64,000 nt of DNA from Pseudomonas sp. TH43 (GTDB lineage Bacteria; Pseudomonadota; Gammaproteobacteria; Pseudomonadales; Pseudomonadaceae). Numbering within the stretch: position 1 is the stretch's first letter; each line of letters begins with the position of its first letter. Shown piece by piece: positions 49,961-58,670 of this stretch. The position numbers and the translations under genes are program-made. The notes under the pieces were generated by a model. It made no database searches and was not told the DNA's origin. It saw nothing but the letters and a program-made list of their open reading frames with translations. The stretch spans positions 1,713,501 through 1,777,500 of the forward strand of contig NZ_JAEKFI010000004.1 of the NCBI RefSeq assembly GCF_016650635.1, in the 5' to 3' direction.

Positions 49961-51193
49961 ATGACCCAGACTTCGAACACCTCTGATCTGCGTAACGGCC
50001 CTGACGCCAACGGCCTGTTCGGCTCGTTCGGTGGCCGCTACGTGGCTGAAACCCTGATGCCGCTGATCCTTGATCTGGCCCGCGAATATGAAACGGCCAA
50101 GGAAGATCCTGCATTCAAAGAAGAATTGGCCTACTTCCAGCGCGACTACGTCGGACGTCCGAGCCCGCTGTATTTCGCTGAACGCCTGACCGAGTTCTGC
50201 GGCGGCGCGAAGATCTACCTCAAGCGCGAAGAGCTGAACCACACCGGCGCGCACAAGATCAACAACTGCATCGGCCAGATCCTGCTGGCACGGCGCATGG
50301 GCAAGAAACGCATCATCGCTGAAACCGGCGCCGGCATGCACGGCGTGGCCACCGCCACCGTCGCTGCACGTTTCGGTCTGGATTGCGTGATCTACATGGG
50401 CACCACTGACATCGAACGTCAGCAGGCCAACGTGTTCCGCATGAAATTGCTCGGCGCTGAAGTGATTCCAGTCGTCGCCGGCACCGGCACCCTGAAAGAC
50501 GCGATGAACGAAGCGCTGCGTGACTGGGTGACCAACGTCGACAGCACTTTCTACCTGATCGGCACCGTGGCCGGCCCGCATCCGTACCCCGCGATGGTGC
50601 GCGACTTTCAGGCTGTGATCGGCAAGGAAACCCGCGATCAGTTGCAAGCCCAGGAAGGTCGTCTGCCGGACAGCCTGGTGGCGTGCATCGGTGGCGGCTC
50701 AAACGCCATGGGCCTGTTTCACCCGTTCCTCGACGACAAGAGCGTCGAGATCATCGGTGTTGAAGCAGCTGGTTACGGCATCGAAACCGGCAAGCACGCC
50801 GCGAGCCTCAACGGCGGCGTTCCGGGTGTGTTGCACGGTAACCGTACTTTCCTGCTGCAGGACGACGATGGCCAGATCATCGACGCGCACTCGATTTCCG
50901 CCGGCCTCGATTACCCGGGCATCGGCCCGGAACACGCCTGGTTGCATGACATTGGCCGCGTTCAATACACCTCGGTGACCGACGACGAAGCCCTTGATGC
51001 GTTCCACAAATGCTGCCGCCTGGAAGGGATCATTCCCGCACTGGAAAGCGCCCACGCCCTGGCTGAAGTGTTCAAACGCGCACCGTCGCTGCCGAAGGAT
51101 CACCTGATGGTGGTCAACCTGTCCGGCCGTGGCGACAAAGACATGCAGACCGTCATGCATCACATGGAACAGTCTAAGCAGGAGAAACACTGA
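49961..51193 (+). CDS. trpB: Tryptophan synthase beta subunit
   Basis: A 410-residue PLP enzyme that joins indole and serine. The PLP Lys is in LNHTGAHKINNCIGQ (near residue 97); the phosphate-binding loop is IGGGSNAMGLF; and the catalytic Glu region is AETGAGMHGVATA. It starts MTQTSNTSDLRNGPDANG, with CTGGAGCGACCC upstream. Its stop overlaps the trpA start (TGATG). TrpI activation is expected. Confidence 0.97.
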   Translation: MTQTSNTSDLRNGPDANGLFGSFGGRYVAETLMPLILDLAREYETAKEDPAFKEELAYFQRDYVGRPSPLYFAERLTEFCGGAKIYLKREELNHTGAHKINNCIGQILLARRMGKKRIIAETGAGMHGVATATVAARFGLDCVIYMGTTDIERQQANVFRMKLLGAEVIPVVAGTGTLKDAMNEALRDWVTNVDSTFYLIGTVAGPHPYPAMVRDFQAVIGKETRDQLQAQEGRLPDSLVACIGGGSNAMGLFHPFLDDKSVEIIGVEAAGYGIETGKHAASLNGGVPGVLHGNRTFLLQDDDGQIIDAHSISAGLDYPGIGPEHAWLHDIGRVQYTSVTDDEALDAFHKCCRLEGIIPALESAHALAEVFKRAPSLPKDHLMVVNLSGRGDKDMQTVMHHMEQSKQEKH

Positions 51194-52005
51194 TGAGCCG
51201 CCTGCAAACCCGTTTTGCCGAACTCAAAGAACAAAACCGCGCCGCACTGGTGACCTTCGTCACGGCCGGTGATCCGGACTACGACACCTCGCTGGCAATT
51301 CTCAAAGGCTTGCCGGGTGCCGGCGCCGACGTGATCGAATTGGGCATGCCATTCACCGATCCAATGGCCGATGGCCCAGCGATTCAGTTGGCCAATATCC
51401 GTGCACTGGGTGCCAAGCAGAACCTGGTGAAAACCCTGCAGATGGTTCGCGAGTTCCGTGAAGGCAACAGTGACACGCCGCTGGTGCTGATGGGTTACTA
51501 CAACCCGATCCACATGTATGGCGTGCCGCGCTTTATTGCCGACGCAAAAGAGGCCGGCGTTGATGGCTTGATCGTCGTCGACATGCCGCCAGAGCACAAC
51601 GAAGAACTGTGCGACCCGGCGCAGGCTGCCGGCCTGGACTTCATCCGTCTGACCACGCCGACCACCGACGATGCGCGCCTGCCGAAGGTACTCAACGGCA
51701 GTTCCGGTTTTGTGTACTACGTGTCGGTTGCCGGTGTCACCGGTGCCGGCGCCGCGACGCTGGAGCATGTTGAAGAGGCGGTCACTCGTCTGCGTCGGCA
51801 TACCGACTTGCCGATCAGCATCGGTTTCGGCATCCGTACGCCGGAACAAGCGGCATCCATCGCGCGTCTGGCAGACGGTGTGGTGGTGGGCTCGGCGTTG
51901 ATCGATCACATCGCCAACGCGACCACGCCGGATCAGGCTATCGACGGTGTCCTGGGCCTGTGTTCGGCACTGTCCGAGGGCGTGCGTAAGGCTCGCGTCA
52001 GCTGA
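51193..52005 (+). CDS. trpA: Tryptophan synthase alpha subunit
   Basis: A 270-residue TIM-barrel subunit that cleaves indoleglycerol phosphate to indole. Catalytic Glu is in DVIELGMPFTDPMADGPAIQ and the Asp in VDGLIVVDMPPEHNEE. The phosphate-binding loop is SIGFGIRTPEQA. Translation is coupled to trpB by a one-base overlap. A strong terminator follows. Confidence 0.97.
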   Translation: MSRLQTRFAELKEQNRAALVTFVTAGDPDYDTSLAILKGLPGAGADVIELGMPFTDPMADGPAIQLANIRALGAKQNLVKTLQMVREFREGNSDTPLVLMGYYNPIHMYGVPRFIADAKEAGVDGLIVVDMPPEHNEELCDPAQAAGLDFIRLTTPTTDDARLPKVLNGSSGFVYYVSVAGVTGAGAATLEHVEEAVTRLRRHTDLPISIGFGIRTPEQAASIARLADGVVVGSALIDHIANATTPDQAIDGVLGLCSALSEGVRKARVS

Positions 52006-52067
52006 AGGTAAAGTTCCTGATACAGAGGAATTAGCGCCTCGCGGCACAGACTAATCCAGCAAGACCG

Positions 52068-52100
52068 AGGGATTCAGAACCACGTTCTGAATCCCTTTTT
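52068..52100 (+). terminator. Rho-independent terminator of trpBA
   Basis: AGGGATTCAGAAC pairs perfectly with GTTCTGAATCCCT around a CAC loop, followed by TTTT. It lies about 60 bases after the trpA stop. Confidence 0.93.
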
Positions 52101-52127
52101 GCTGTCAGTGCAGTGAGGAAAGACCCG

Positions 52128-52583
52128 ATGAAAATGCCGAAACGTCTGATTGCCGGACTGGGCGTGCTGATGATCAGTGCGACACCGTTGCTGGCCAGCG
52201 CCGATCAGCGCGGTGATTACGACCACGGCGGCCCGCCGCAGGGCCATTACGATAACCGCGGTGACAATCACGGTGACGACCACCGTGGCCCGCAAAACGA
52301 CCACCGTGGCGGCCCGCCGCCGCGCGATTTTGGCCCTGTGCGCCAGACGATCCGCGACAACCACGGCTACTTCGTGCGCGGTGCGCCGCCACCACCGGGC
52401 ATTCATCTGGAACGTGGCCGGCCATTGCCGCACGGCTATTACGGTGAGCGCCTGGATGGTCGCGCGTTAGGTCGTTTGCCGGTTTATCCGGGTTACGAAT
52501 GGCGCCGGGCTGGCGGCGACATTGTGCTGATCGCGGTGGGCACCGGGATCGTTTACGAAATCCTCGATGGCGTCCTCAATTGA
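52128..52583 (+). CDS. RcnB family periplasmic protein
   Basis: A 151-residue secreted protein with signal peptide (ending near PLLASADQR). The mature N-terminus is rich in His, Asp, Gly and Arg (DHGGPPQGHYDNRGDNHGDD), which could bind metals. The C-terminal part has the RcnB-like pattern PLPHGYYGERLDGRALG and YPGYEWRRAGGDIVLI. RcnB in E. coli is involved in nickel/cobalt homeostasis; the role here is unknown. The start at 52128 follows GAGGAAAGACCCG. Confidence 0.75.
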   Translation: MKMPKRLIAGLGVLMISATPLLASADQRGDYDHGGPPQGHYDNRGDNHGDDHRGPQNDHRGGPPPRDFGPVRQTIRDNHGYFVRGAPPPPGIHLERGRPLPHGYYGERLDGRALGRLPVYPGYEWRRAGGDIVLIAVGTGIVYEILDGVLN

Positions 52584-52599
52584 TCTGACACACATCACC

Positions 52600-52731
52600 T
52601 GTGGCGAGGGGATTTATCCCCGTTCGGCTGCGCAGCAGTCGCAATTCAGCGGACTCGGTTTATCTGATTGACCGGGTTCGCTGATTTTGGGGCCGCTTCG
52701 CGACCCAACGGGGATAAATCCCCTCGCCACA
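52600..52731. repeat. REP doublet (class TGTGGCGAGGGGATTTATCCCC)
   Basis: Inverted arms TGTGGCGAGGGGATTTATCC... and ...GGATAAATCCCCTCGCCACA with a 45-base spacer. It is the same class as the doublet next to the cox minisatellite, but here no tandem array follows. Confidence 0.92.
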
Positions 52732-52771
52732 AGGTATGCACTCATCATCAGCATCAGGTTCAGCCTCAAGT

Positions 52772-54733
52772 TCAGGGCAGTTCCAGTCCGCCCGAGGCTT
52801 TGTGCAATTTGCGCAAATGCTCGCCGATCTGCTTCACATTGGCCTCACTGGCCGCAATCTCCGCAGCGCGCTTGGGCTCTAGCAACTTACGCACTTCAGC
52901 ATCCAGATCACCGGACAGCACCAGCAGCTTTTTCTGCCGCTGACTGCTTTCATCCTCAAGCCGCCGGAACTCGCTCGGCTGTGGCAACCCATAACCACGA
53001 CTATCAAGAAGCTCTGCCGGGCGGCTGAGGAAGCCGCTGTTGGCGAGGATTTCCTGCAAGGTCGCGTTAGCCTTGTCCATGCCGCCGTTCTCCAGCTCCC
53101 GGGCACCGAGGTAGCGCTGCTTGACCTCGTCCTGTGCCAGCAACAACTGACGGCGATAACTGGCTTGCTCCAGCAACAACAACGCGGCGCTGGTGCGCAG
53201 GTCGGCGCGCTCGAACCACTCGCGGCGTTGTTCGGCGGACAATGAAAGCCATTCTTCAACGGAGGTCTGTTTGATCGGCAGCTGTTTCTTCAGCACATCG
53301 AACATCGCCTGATAGCGATCGCGGAACGAGTCGAAGCGATATCCCAGACGCAAGGCTTCTTTCGGGTCATCCAGTACGCTTGTCTCCGCCAGACCGCGGC
53401 CCTTGAGCACTTCGAGCAAACCGTTGGGCATGATGCTGTCGAGACCGACCAGTTGCGCGTTGTTACTGCCGCTGCGCAACAGTTTCAAACCTTCCACCGC
53501 GCAGTTGTTGGACAGGAAGAAGTAGTTGCCGTCGTAGCTCCAGTGCATCTCGGCGGCGTGCTCGACCACGCCTTCGATCTCGTCACGCGACAGGTTCAGC
53601 GGCACTGACGCAAGGCTGCGCAGTTCGGTTTTGGTGTATTCGTCGATGACCTGCGCGAGCGGCAATACGAACAGTCGCGAGGGGTACTTGCCGACCAGGC
53701 CGTCCCAGCTCGACAACTGCACGTCGCCGACGAAGGCGCGGTACGACAACACCAGATGCTGATCGAGATCGAGCCGGCAGTCCGGGCCACGTGGACGGCC
53801 CGGCGCGCAGATCACCAGGCGCAACATGCTGTGGCCCCAGCGGCTGACCCAATTCTGGTTGGCCTCGGCCAGCAGGTAGTCGACGGCGTAGACCCGTTCC
53901 GGATCGACCTGCCCCAGCGGTTGCTTGGCGAAATCGTTGCCGGCATTGAGAAACGCGAAGGTCTTGCTGCAAGTGTCCTTGGCTGGCGGCGCCCAGCCAA
54001 AGTGTTCCTTGTAATAGCGATACAGCGCCGGGCGACGGCAGGCGTAGCTCGGGTCGAGGAGGAAATACTCCATGTTGACCGCAACGAACTCCTTGGGACT
54101 GGAGATCTCGTACAGATCCGGGCTGCGGGCGATCTGCCGATTGTGTTGTTCACGCTCACCACGCCGGCCGACGTATTGCTGCCAGCCGGCAAGGTCAAGC
54201 AGGCGAGGGTCATCGCTGAGAGTGAAGCGGCGACCGTTCTGACCACGGCACTCGTCGGGTATACCGACCAGCCCGGCGCTGTTGCTGCGTCGGGTGCAGC
54301 GCTGGATCAGCGTACGTTCGGCGGCTGGCCACAGGCGTGCACGGTCATAAATGTGGGTGATTTCATGCAACACCGTGGCGAGCAGTTCCTGACGCACAGT
54401 GCCGTGGGGACGATTGGTTTTTTCTTTGGCTGCACTGCCGTCGGTGAGCCCGGCGAGCAATTTACGGTTCAGATCGAGTTCGGCGACCAGGGTGGCCTGG
54501 CCATAGGCATTGCCGGGCATGTCGTCCGTCCAGCCGACATCGATGCGCCGGTCCAGGCGCTCGATGAAACTCGGCGGCAGTTTCTGCATGGCCTCATCGA
54601 TCAGCGCCTGACTGGCCTGTTGTTGAGCCGGACTCAAACCGTCGGTCTTGAGCCGCAGTTGCAGGCCGGCGTGGGCGCTGTTGCCAAGCAGCAACAACGC
54701 CCCGGCCAGTAGCCAGGCGCCGAGTGACTTCAC
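52772..54733 (-). CDS. DUF4105 domain protein with zinc-peptidase-like motif
   Basis: A 653-residue secreted protein (signal peptide ending near SAHAGLQL). The N-terminal part has an HExxH in LATVLHEITHIYDRARLW (near residue 140) that could bind zinc. The central DUF4105 region includes YLLAEANQNWVSRWGHSMLRL and FLSNNCAVEGLKLLRSG, in which the His, Asn and Cys recall a papain-like/NlpC-type site. The C-terminus is helical and charged. It overlaps the DUF2388 gene upstream by 4 bases. Function is unknown; an envelope protein is likely. Confidence 0.82.
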   Translation of the reverse strand: MKSLGAWLLAGALLLLGNSAHAGLQLRLKTDGLSPAQQQASQALIDEAMQKLPPSFIERLDRRIDVGWTDDMPGNAYGQATLVAELDLNRKLLAGLTDGSAAKEKTNRPHGTVRQELLATVLHEITHIYDRARLWPAAERTLIQRCTRRSNSAGLVGIPDECRGQNGRRFTLSDDPRLLDLAGWQQYVGRRGEREQHNRQIARSPDLYEISSPKEFVAVNMEYFLLDPSYACRRPALYRYYKEHFGWAPPAKDTCSKTFAFLNAGNDFAKQPLGQVDPERVYAVDYLLAEANQNWVSRWGHSMLRLVICAPGRPRGPDCRLDLDQHLVLSYRAFVGDVQLSSWDGLVGKYPSRLFVLPLAQVIDEYTKTELRSLASVPLNLSRDEIEGVVEHAAEMHWSYDGNYFFLSNNCAVEGLKLLRSGSNNAQLVGLDSIMPNGLLEVLKGRGLAETSVLDDPKEALRLGYRFDSFRDRYQAMFDVLKKQLPIKQTSVEEWLSLSAEQRREWFERADLRTSAALLLLEQASYRRQLLLAQDEVKQRYLGARELENGGMDKANATLQEILANSGFLSRPAELLDSRGYGLPQPSEFRRLEDESSQRQKKLLVLSGDLDAEVRKLLEPKRAAEIAASEANVKQIGEHLRKLHKASGGLELP

Positions 54734-55050
54734 AGCGCGAGAATGGCTTCGGCGAGCACCTGATCACTGGCGTCGCGTGCTTCCGGCACGCGAGTGCGCA
54801 AGGTGTTAAGCGCGGCTTCGAGGTGGGCGCCACGGATATCACCGTTGCTGGCGACGAAACTGGCGGCGTCGTCGTGAGCTTCGCGGATGATTTTCGAATC
54901 GCGGATCGACGTGGTGGTGTCGGAGGTGAAATCGATAGTGCGCTGGGAGGCACGAACGATGATGTTACTGGTGGCTACCAGGGTGTGCGCCTGGGCCACA
55001 TCGGCCAACAAAAACAGGCCGAGGGCGGCAGCAATCAGCGGGCTACGCAT
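54730..55050 (-). CDS. DUF2388 family exported protein, copy 1
   Basis: A 106-residue protein with signal peptide MRSPLIAAALGLFLLADVAQA. It carries the family signature AHDDAASFVASNGDIRGAHL and ends VLAEAILAL. It overlaps the DUF4105 gene by ATGA, so the two are translated together. It is one of three tandem copies. Function is unknown. Confidence 0.87.
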   Translation of the reverse strand: MRSPLIAAALGLFLLADVAQAHTLVATSNIIVRASQRTIDFTSDTTTSIRDSKIIREAHDDAASFVASNGDIRGAHLEAALNTLRTRVPEARDASDQVLAEAILAL

Positions 55051-55092
55051 GGAACGACTCCGGAAGGGCAAGGGTAACTGGGGACAGGATGA

Positions 55093-55401
55093 CTATTGGA
55101 CGAGAATTGCCTCTGCCAGTTCAAGGTCGCTGACATGAAGTTTTGGCCGCGTTTTGCGCAGGTAATGCAACGCGGATTCCAGCCGCGCGCCGCGCCATTC
55201 ACCGTCACTTGCAACAAATGCGGCCGCGTCATCGTGGGCGGCGAGCAGCAGTTTACGGTCGAACGGTGCCGAAGACACCATGCCGGTCGCCCAAACGGAG
55301 ACAACAGTGTTTTGCGTCGATACATCAAAGGCATCGGCTGAAGTCGCCCAGCAGGCTGTGAGCAATACGGAAGGGATAAGCAGATTTGGCAGAAAACGCA
55401 T
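55093..55401 (-). CDS. DUF2388 family exported protein, copy 2
   Basis: A 102-residue protein with signal peptide MRFLPNLLIPSVLLTACWATSADA. The signature reads AHDDAAAFVASDGEWRGARL and the end DLELAEAILVQ. It is the most diverged of the three copies in its middle part (VVSVWATGMVSSAPF). The Cys near residue 17 is in a weak lipobox-like context. It is 42 bases upstream of copy 1 in transcription. Confidence 0.85.
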   Translation of the reverse strand: MRFLPNLLIPSVLLTACWATSADAFDVSTQNTVVSVWATGMVSSAPFDRKLLLAAHDDAAAFVASDGEWRGARLESALHYLRKTRPKLHVSDLELAEAILVQ

Positions 55402-55506
55402 AGGACTCGGTAACGGTTAGCGAGCCCCAACACTAGCGCAATGCCCGGGCCAGAGCCAGCGCCGAAACATCGGGACACGCACGACGTGTCCCGCAATGCC
55501 AGCAGC

Positions 55507-55824
55507 TTAGATGGTCAGAATAGCCTGAGCCAGCTGTGCATCGGTTGCTTGTAACTGTGGTGCCTGATGGCGAATGTGATCCAGCGCGCTTTCCAGCTTC
55601 ACGCCACGGATTTCGCCTTCGCTGGCTACGAAGCTGGCAGCGTCGTCACGGGCGGCGAGGACGATTTTGTCGTCACGAAAGGAAGAGGAAACGTCGGAAG
55701 TGGCGTCGGACGAGGATTTCAGCGCACCGACAACGGCGTCGGTGGTAACGATGAAGCTGGTGGCACTGGCGTTGGCAGCCATTGCCAGCAGGGCAGCAGC
55801 GCTGAGCAGGCGAAGACGGGACAT
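55507..55824 (-). CDS. DUF2388 family exported protein, copy 3
   Basis: A 105-residue protein with signal peptide MSRLRLLSAAALLAMAANASA. The signature is ARDDAASFVASEGEIRGVKL and the end AQLAQAILTI. The start at 55824 follows AGGAGTTACCCT. It is first in transcription of the copy 3-copy 2-copy 1-DUF4105 series, with gaps of 105 and 42 bases. Confidence 0.87.
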   Translation of the reverse strand: MSRLRLLSAAALLAMAANASATSFIVTTDAVVGALKSSSDATSDVSSSFRDDKIVLAARDDAASFVASEGEIRGVKLESALDHIRHQAPQLQATDAQLAQAILTI

Positions 55825-55958
55825 AGGGTAACTCCTGAGGATAAACCGTAGTGAGAGGTGGCTCGGTATCTGTGGAGTCAGACGCCGGTTGCACTGCATT
55901 CGCCACGTTCTGCGTGGATATTAGGCCCGGCGACGAGGTTCGCACAGTGGGCAAAATG

Positions 55959-56168
55959 CTAGCGCCAGAAGGGTTTCTCCATTTCATTCAGCCGATCGGC
56001 GTGGCTGAGACCCAGATCTGCGAGATCCCGACCCTCCAGTTGCGCCAACAGGCGCCGCGTCCTGGCGCGCTCCAGGGCTTGCCAGATATTGCGAAACACG
56101 CGGCGCAAAGGGTGGCTGCGCTGGGGCGCGCTGCTCGACATTGCTGAAACATCCTGTAAGTCATTCAT
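55959..56168 (-). CDS. DUF1127 family small protein
   Basis: A 69-residue basic protein with the DUF1127 C-terminal pattern RRLLAQLEGRDLADLGLSHA followed by EKPFWR. The start at 56168 (MNDLQDVSAMS) follows AAAGGAAAAGGTC. A second DUF1127 gene lies 257 bases upstream. In other bacteria small YjiS-like DUF1127 proteins act in RNA or phosphate/carbon metabolism; the role here is unknown. Confidence 0.85.
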   Translation of the reverse strand: MNDLQDVSAMSSSAPQRSHPLRRVFRNIWQALERARTRRLLAQLEGRDLADLGLSHADRLNEMEKPFWR

Positions 56169-56336
56169 GACCTTTTCCTTTAGCCAAATAGGGTGAAGGG
56201 TCATGGTGAGCCTGATACAGGCAACGGAGCAGATACACCGGCGTAAAATTGTACTGGTTCAGAATCGATTTTATTAAAACTGTACTTGTGTTCGGCTCAG
56301 GTGCCTGTACCGGCCGTTTTCCGTGGTCAAAACGAC

Positions 56337-56368
56337 AAAACCCGTCGTGGTTTCCCACGACGGGTTTT
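56337..56368 (-). terminator. Rho-independent terminator of the upstream DUF1127 gene
   Basis: AAAACCCGTCGTGG pairs perfectly over 14 bp with its complement around a GAAA tetraloop on the minus strand, followed by TTTTG. It lies 57 bases past the stop of the 56426-56641 gene. Confidence 0.92.
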
Positions 56369-56425
56369 GTATTTTCAATTCGGGTTGCTGGCGGTGGGTC
56401 TAACGACCAGAGCCAGCGACGCTAC

Positions 56426-56641
56426 TTAGCGCCAGAACGGCTTGCTCAGCTCTTCGTAGCGTTGTGCTTCGCTGATACCGGCGTCAGCCAGCAGACGCGA
56501 ATCCAGACGAGCCAGTTGGTGGCGGCTGGAAATGCGGCGCTGCCACAACATCAGGTTGGCGATAACGCGCAGAGGCAGGGAAGCCTGGGTGTTTACAGCT
56601 TTGTCTTCGAAGAACAGTTCGGAACTGAGTGTACGTTCCAT
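56426..56641 (-). CDS. DUF1127 family small protein
   Basis: A 71-residue protein starting MERTLSSELFFEDKAVNTQA, with AAGGATGTCAACC upstream. The C-terminal DUF1127 pattern is QLARLDSRLLADAGISEAQR and it ends LSKPFWR, like the neighbouring paralogue. It is preceded by a stretch with palindromic TACAGTT/AACTGTA sites. Likely monocistronic. Confidence 0.87.
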   Translation of the reverse strand: MERTLSSELFFEDKAVNTQASLPLRVIANLMLWQRRISSRHQLARLDSRLLADAGISEAQRYEELSKPFWR

Positions 56642-56962
56642 GGTTGACATCCTTCCGCTTGTGGCGGGATCAGGTAGTGGTTTGACTGGTGCCCATGATC
56701 CTCTCGTTTGCCTAGTCTCTCTAGATACAGTTCAACTGTATTGTGAGTGACCAGTTAACTGTTTAAAGACGGTGTACGGGTCAAAATTGAGCAAACTGTA
56801 CCTATCTGCACTTAAGTGGTGCATTTGTGCTTGAGTGGAGGGGTTTTGTAGGCAATTGCTGTAAGAATCGACCGGTACAGCAGTACAGTTTTTGTCGTTA
56901 AGACGGTTTGCGAAAATCCGCTGGAGCAAACTGTGTTTGCCCCAGCGGATTATCTGTGCGAG
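56642..56962. promoter_or_regulatory. Operator-rich intergenic region
   Basis: This 321-base gap holds a 17-bp perfect palindrome ATACAGTTCAACTGTAT (56725-56741) and further half-sites: AACTGT at 56757, ACTGTACC near 56791, and GGTACAGCAGTACAG near 56873. More TGTAC sites lie around 56249-56312. The pattern suggests a dimeric GntR/MocR-type regulator acting on the DUF1127 genes. The regulator is not in the window. No gene is seen in the gap. Confidence 0.5.
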
Positions 56963-58456
56963 TTACACCGCCAACATGCGCCCGGTTTCTTCCAGGTTGA
57001 TGTGCCAGCTCAACGCCTCACGCAGGATGTGCGGGGTGTGACCACCGATTGCACAAGCCGCCGTGAAGTAATCGTTCAAAGCCTGGCGGTAGTCCGGGTG
57101 CACACAGTTGTCGATGATCACCCGGGCACGTTCGCGTGGCGCCAAGCCACGCAGGTCGGCCAGCCCCACTTCGGTCACGAGAATGTCGACGTCATGTTCG
57201 GTGTGGTCAACGTGGCTGACCATCGGCACCACGCTGGAAATCGCGCCGCCCTTGGCAATCGACTTGGTCACGAACACCGCCAGGTGCGCGTTACGCGCGA
57301 AGTCACCGGAGCCGCCGATGCCGTTCATCATCCGCGTGCCGCAGACGTGGGTGGAGTTGACGTTGCCGTAGATGTCGAACTCCAGCGCCGTGTTGATGCC
57401 GATGATGCCCAGACGACGCACCACTTCCGGGTGGTTGGAGATCTCCTGCGGGCGCAGCACCAGTTTGTCTTTGTACTTTTCCAGATTGCCGAACACGTCA
57501 CTGTTACGGCGCTCCGACAGGGTGATCGAGCTGCCCGAAGCAAAGCTCAGCTTGCCGGCGTCGATCAGGTCGAAGGTCGAGTCCTGCAGCACTTCGGAGT
57601 ACATGGTCAGGTCTTCGAACGGCGACTCGATCAGGCCGCACATCACCGCGTTGGCGATATTGCCGATCCCGGCCTGCAACGGGCCGAGCTTGTTGGTCAT
57701 GCGCCCGGCGTCGACTTCCTGCTTGAAGAACGTGATCAGGTGATCGGCGATGGCATTGGTATCAGCGTCCGGCGACGACACGGTGGACGGCGAATCAGGC
57801 TGCTGAGTGATGACGATGGCAACGATCTTTTCCGGTGGAATAGGAATCGCAGTGCTACCGATGCGGTCGTCGACTTTTACCAGCGGGATCGGCGTGCGCG
57901 TCGGGCGGTAGGTCGGGATATAGATGTCATGCAGACCTTCGAGGTTGGCGTTGTGCGCCAGGTTGATCTCGACGATGACCTGTTTGGCGAAAATCGCGAA
58001 GCTCGCCGAGTTGCCCACCGACGTGGTCGGCACGATGTGGCCTTGTTCCGTGATGGCCACGGCTTCGATCACCGCGATGTCCGGCAGCTTCAGTTGTTGG
58101 TTGCGCAGTTGCTCGACGGTTTCCGACAAGTGCTGGTCGATGAACATCACTTCGCCGGCGTTGATCGCCTTGCGCAAGGTGCTGTCGACCTGGAACGGCA
58201 TGCGTCGCGACAGCACGCCGGCTTCGGTCAGTTGCTTGTCGAGGTCGTTGCCCAGGCTGGCGCCGGTCATCAGGCTGATCTTCAGCGGCGTGACCTTGGC
58301 CCGCTCGGCCAGTGCGTGAGGGACGGCTTTGGCTTCGCCGGCACGGGTGAAACCGCTCATGCCGACGGTCATGCCGTCCTCAATCAGAGCGGCTGCGTCG
58401 GCGGCGCTCATCACTTTGTCCAACAACGAAGGCAGGCGAATACGGTCACGGTACAT
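56963..58456 (-). CDS. Acetyl-CoA hydrolase/transferase (succinyl-CoA:acetate CoA-transferase type)
   Basis: A 497-residue class I CoA-transferase. The N-terminus MYRDRIRLPSLLDKVMSAAD and GMTVGMSGFTRAGEAKAVP match the family, and the catalytic Glu is likely in LTMYSEVLQDSTFDLI near residue 294. The glycine-rich GIGGSGDFARNAHLAVF lies near residue 390. From memory this corresponds to PA5445. It probably exchanges CoA between succinate and acetate in acetate or propionate metabolism. Single-gene unit. Confidence 0.88.
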   Translation of the reverse strand: MYRDRIRLPSLLDKVMSAADAAALIEDGMTVGMSGFTRAGEAKAVPHALAERAKVTPLKISLMTGASLGNDLDKQLTEAGVLSRRMPFQVDSTLRKAINAGEVMFIDQHLSETVEQLRNQQLKLPDIAVIEAVAITEQGHIVPTTSVGNSASFAIFAKQVIVEINLAHNANLEGLHDIYIPTYRPTRTPIPLVKVDDRIGSTAIPIPPEKIVAIVITQQPDSPSTVSSPDADTNAIADHLITFFKQEVDAGRMTNKLGPLQAGIGNIANAVMCGLIESPFEDLTMYSEVLQDSTFDLIDAGKLSFASGSSITLSERRNSDVFGNLEKYKDKLVLRPQEISNHPEVVRRLGIIGINTALEFDIYGNVNSTHVCGTRMMNGIGGSGDFARNAHLAVFVTKSIAKGGAISSVVPMVSHVDHTEHDVDILVTEVGLADLRGLAPRERARVIIDNCVHPDYRQALNDYFTAACAIGGHTPHILREALSWHINLEETGRMLAV

Positions 58457-58620
58457 GGATTATTATCTCGGGAAGCGAGTAGCAGGATGCGCAGTCTAGT
58501 GAATTTGACGGGCGCCTGTCCCGCTACCAAGGTCGCAAACGAGGCGTCTATTTAGCGGGTTTCAAGTAAAACACCGTTACTGGATCTGCAACAACGCGGC
58601 ATATTGTTCGACTGTTTGCA

Positions 58621-58652
58621 CAAACAAAAACGCCCCGACAAGTCGGGGCGTT
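58621..58652 (-). terminator. Rho-independent terminator of the pnt operon
   Basis: AACGCCCCGAC / GTCGGGGCGTT, 11-bp perfect stem with a two-base apparent loop, followed by TTTTTG on the minus strand. It lies just after the pntB stop. Confidence 0.92.
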
Positions 58653-58670
58653 CGGTATTGCAGCGGGGAG

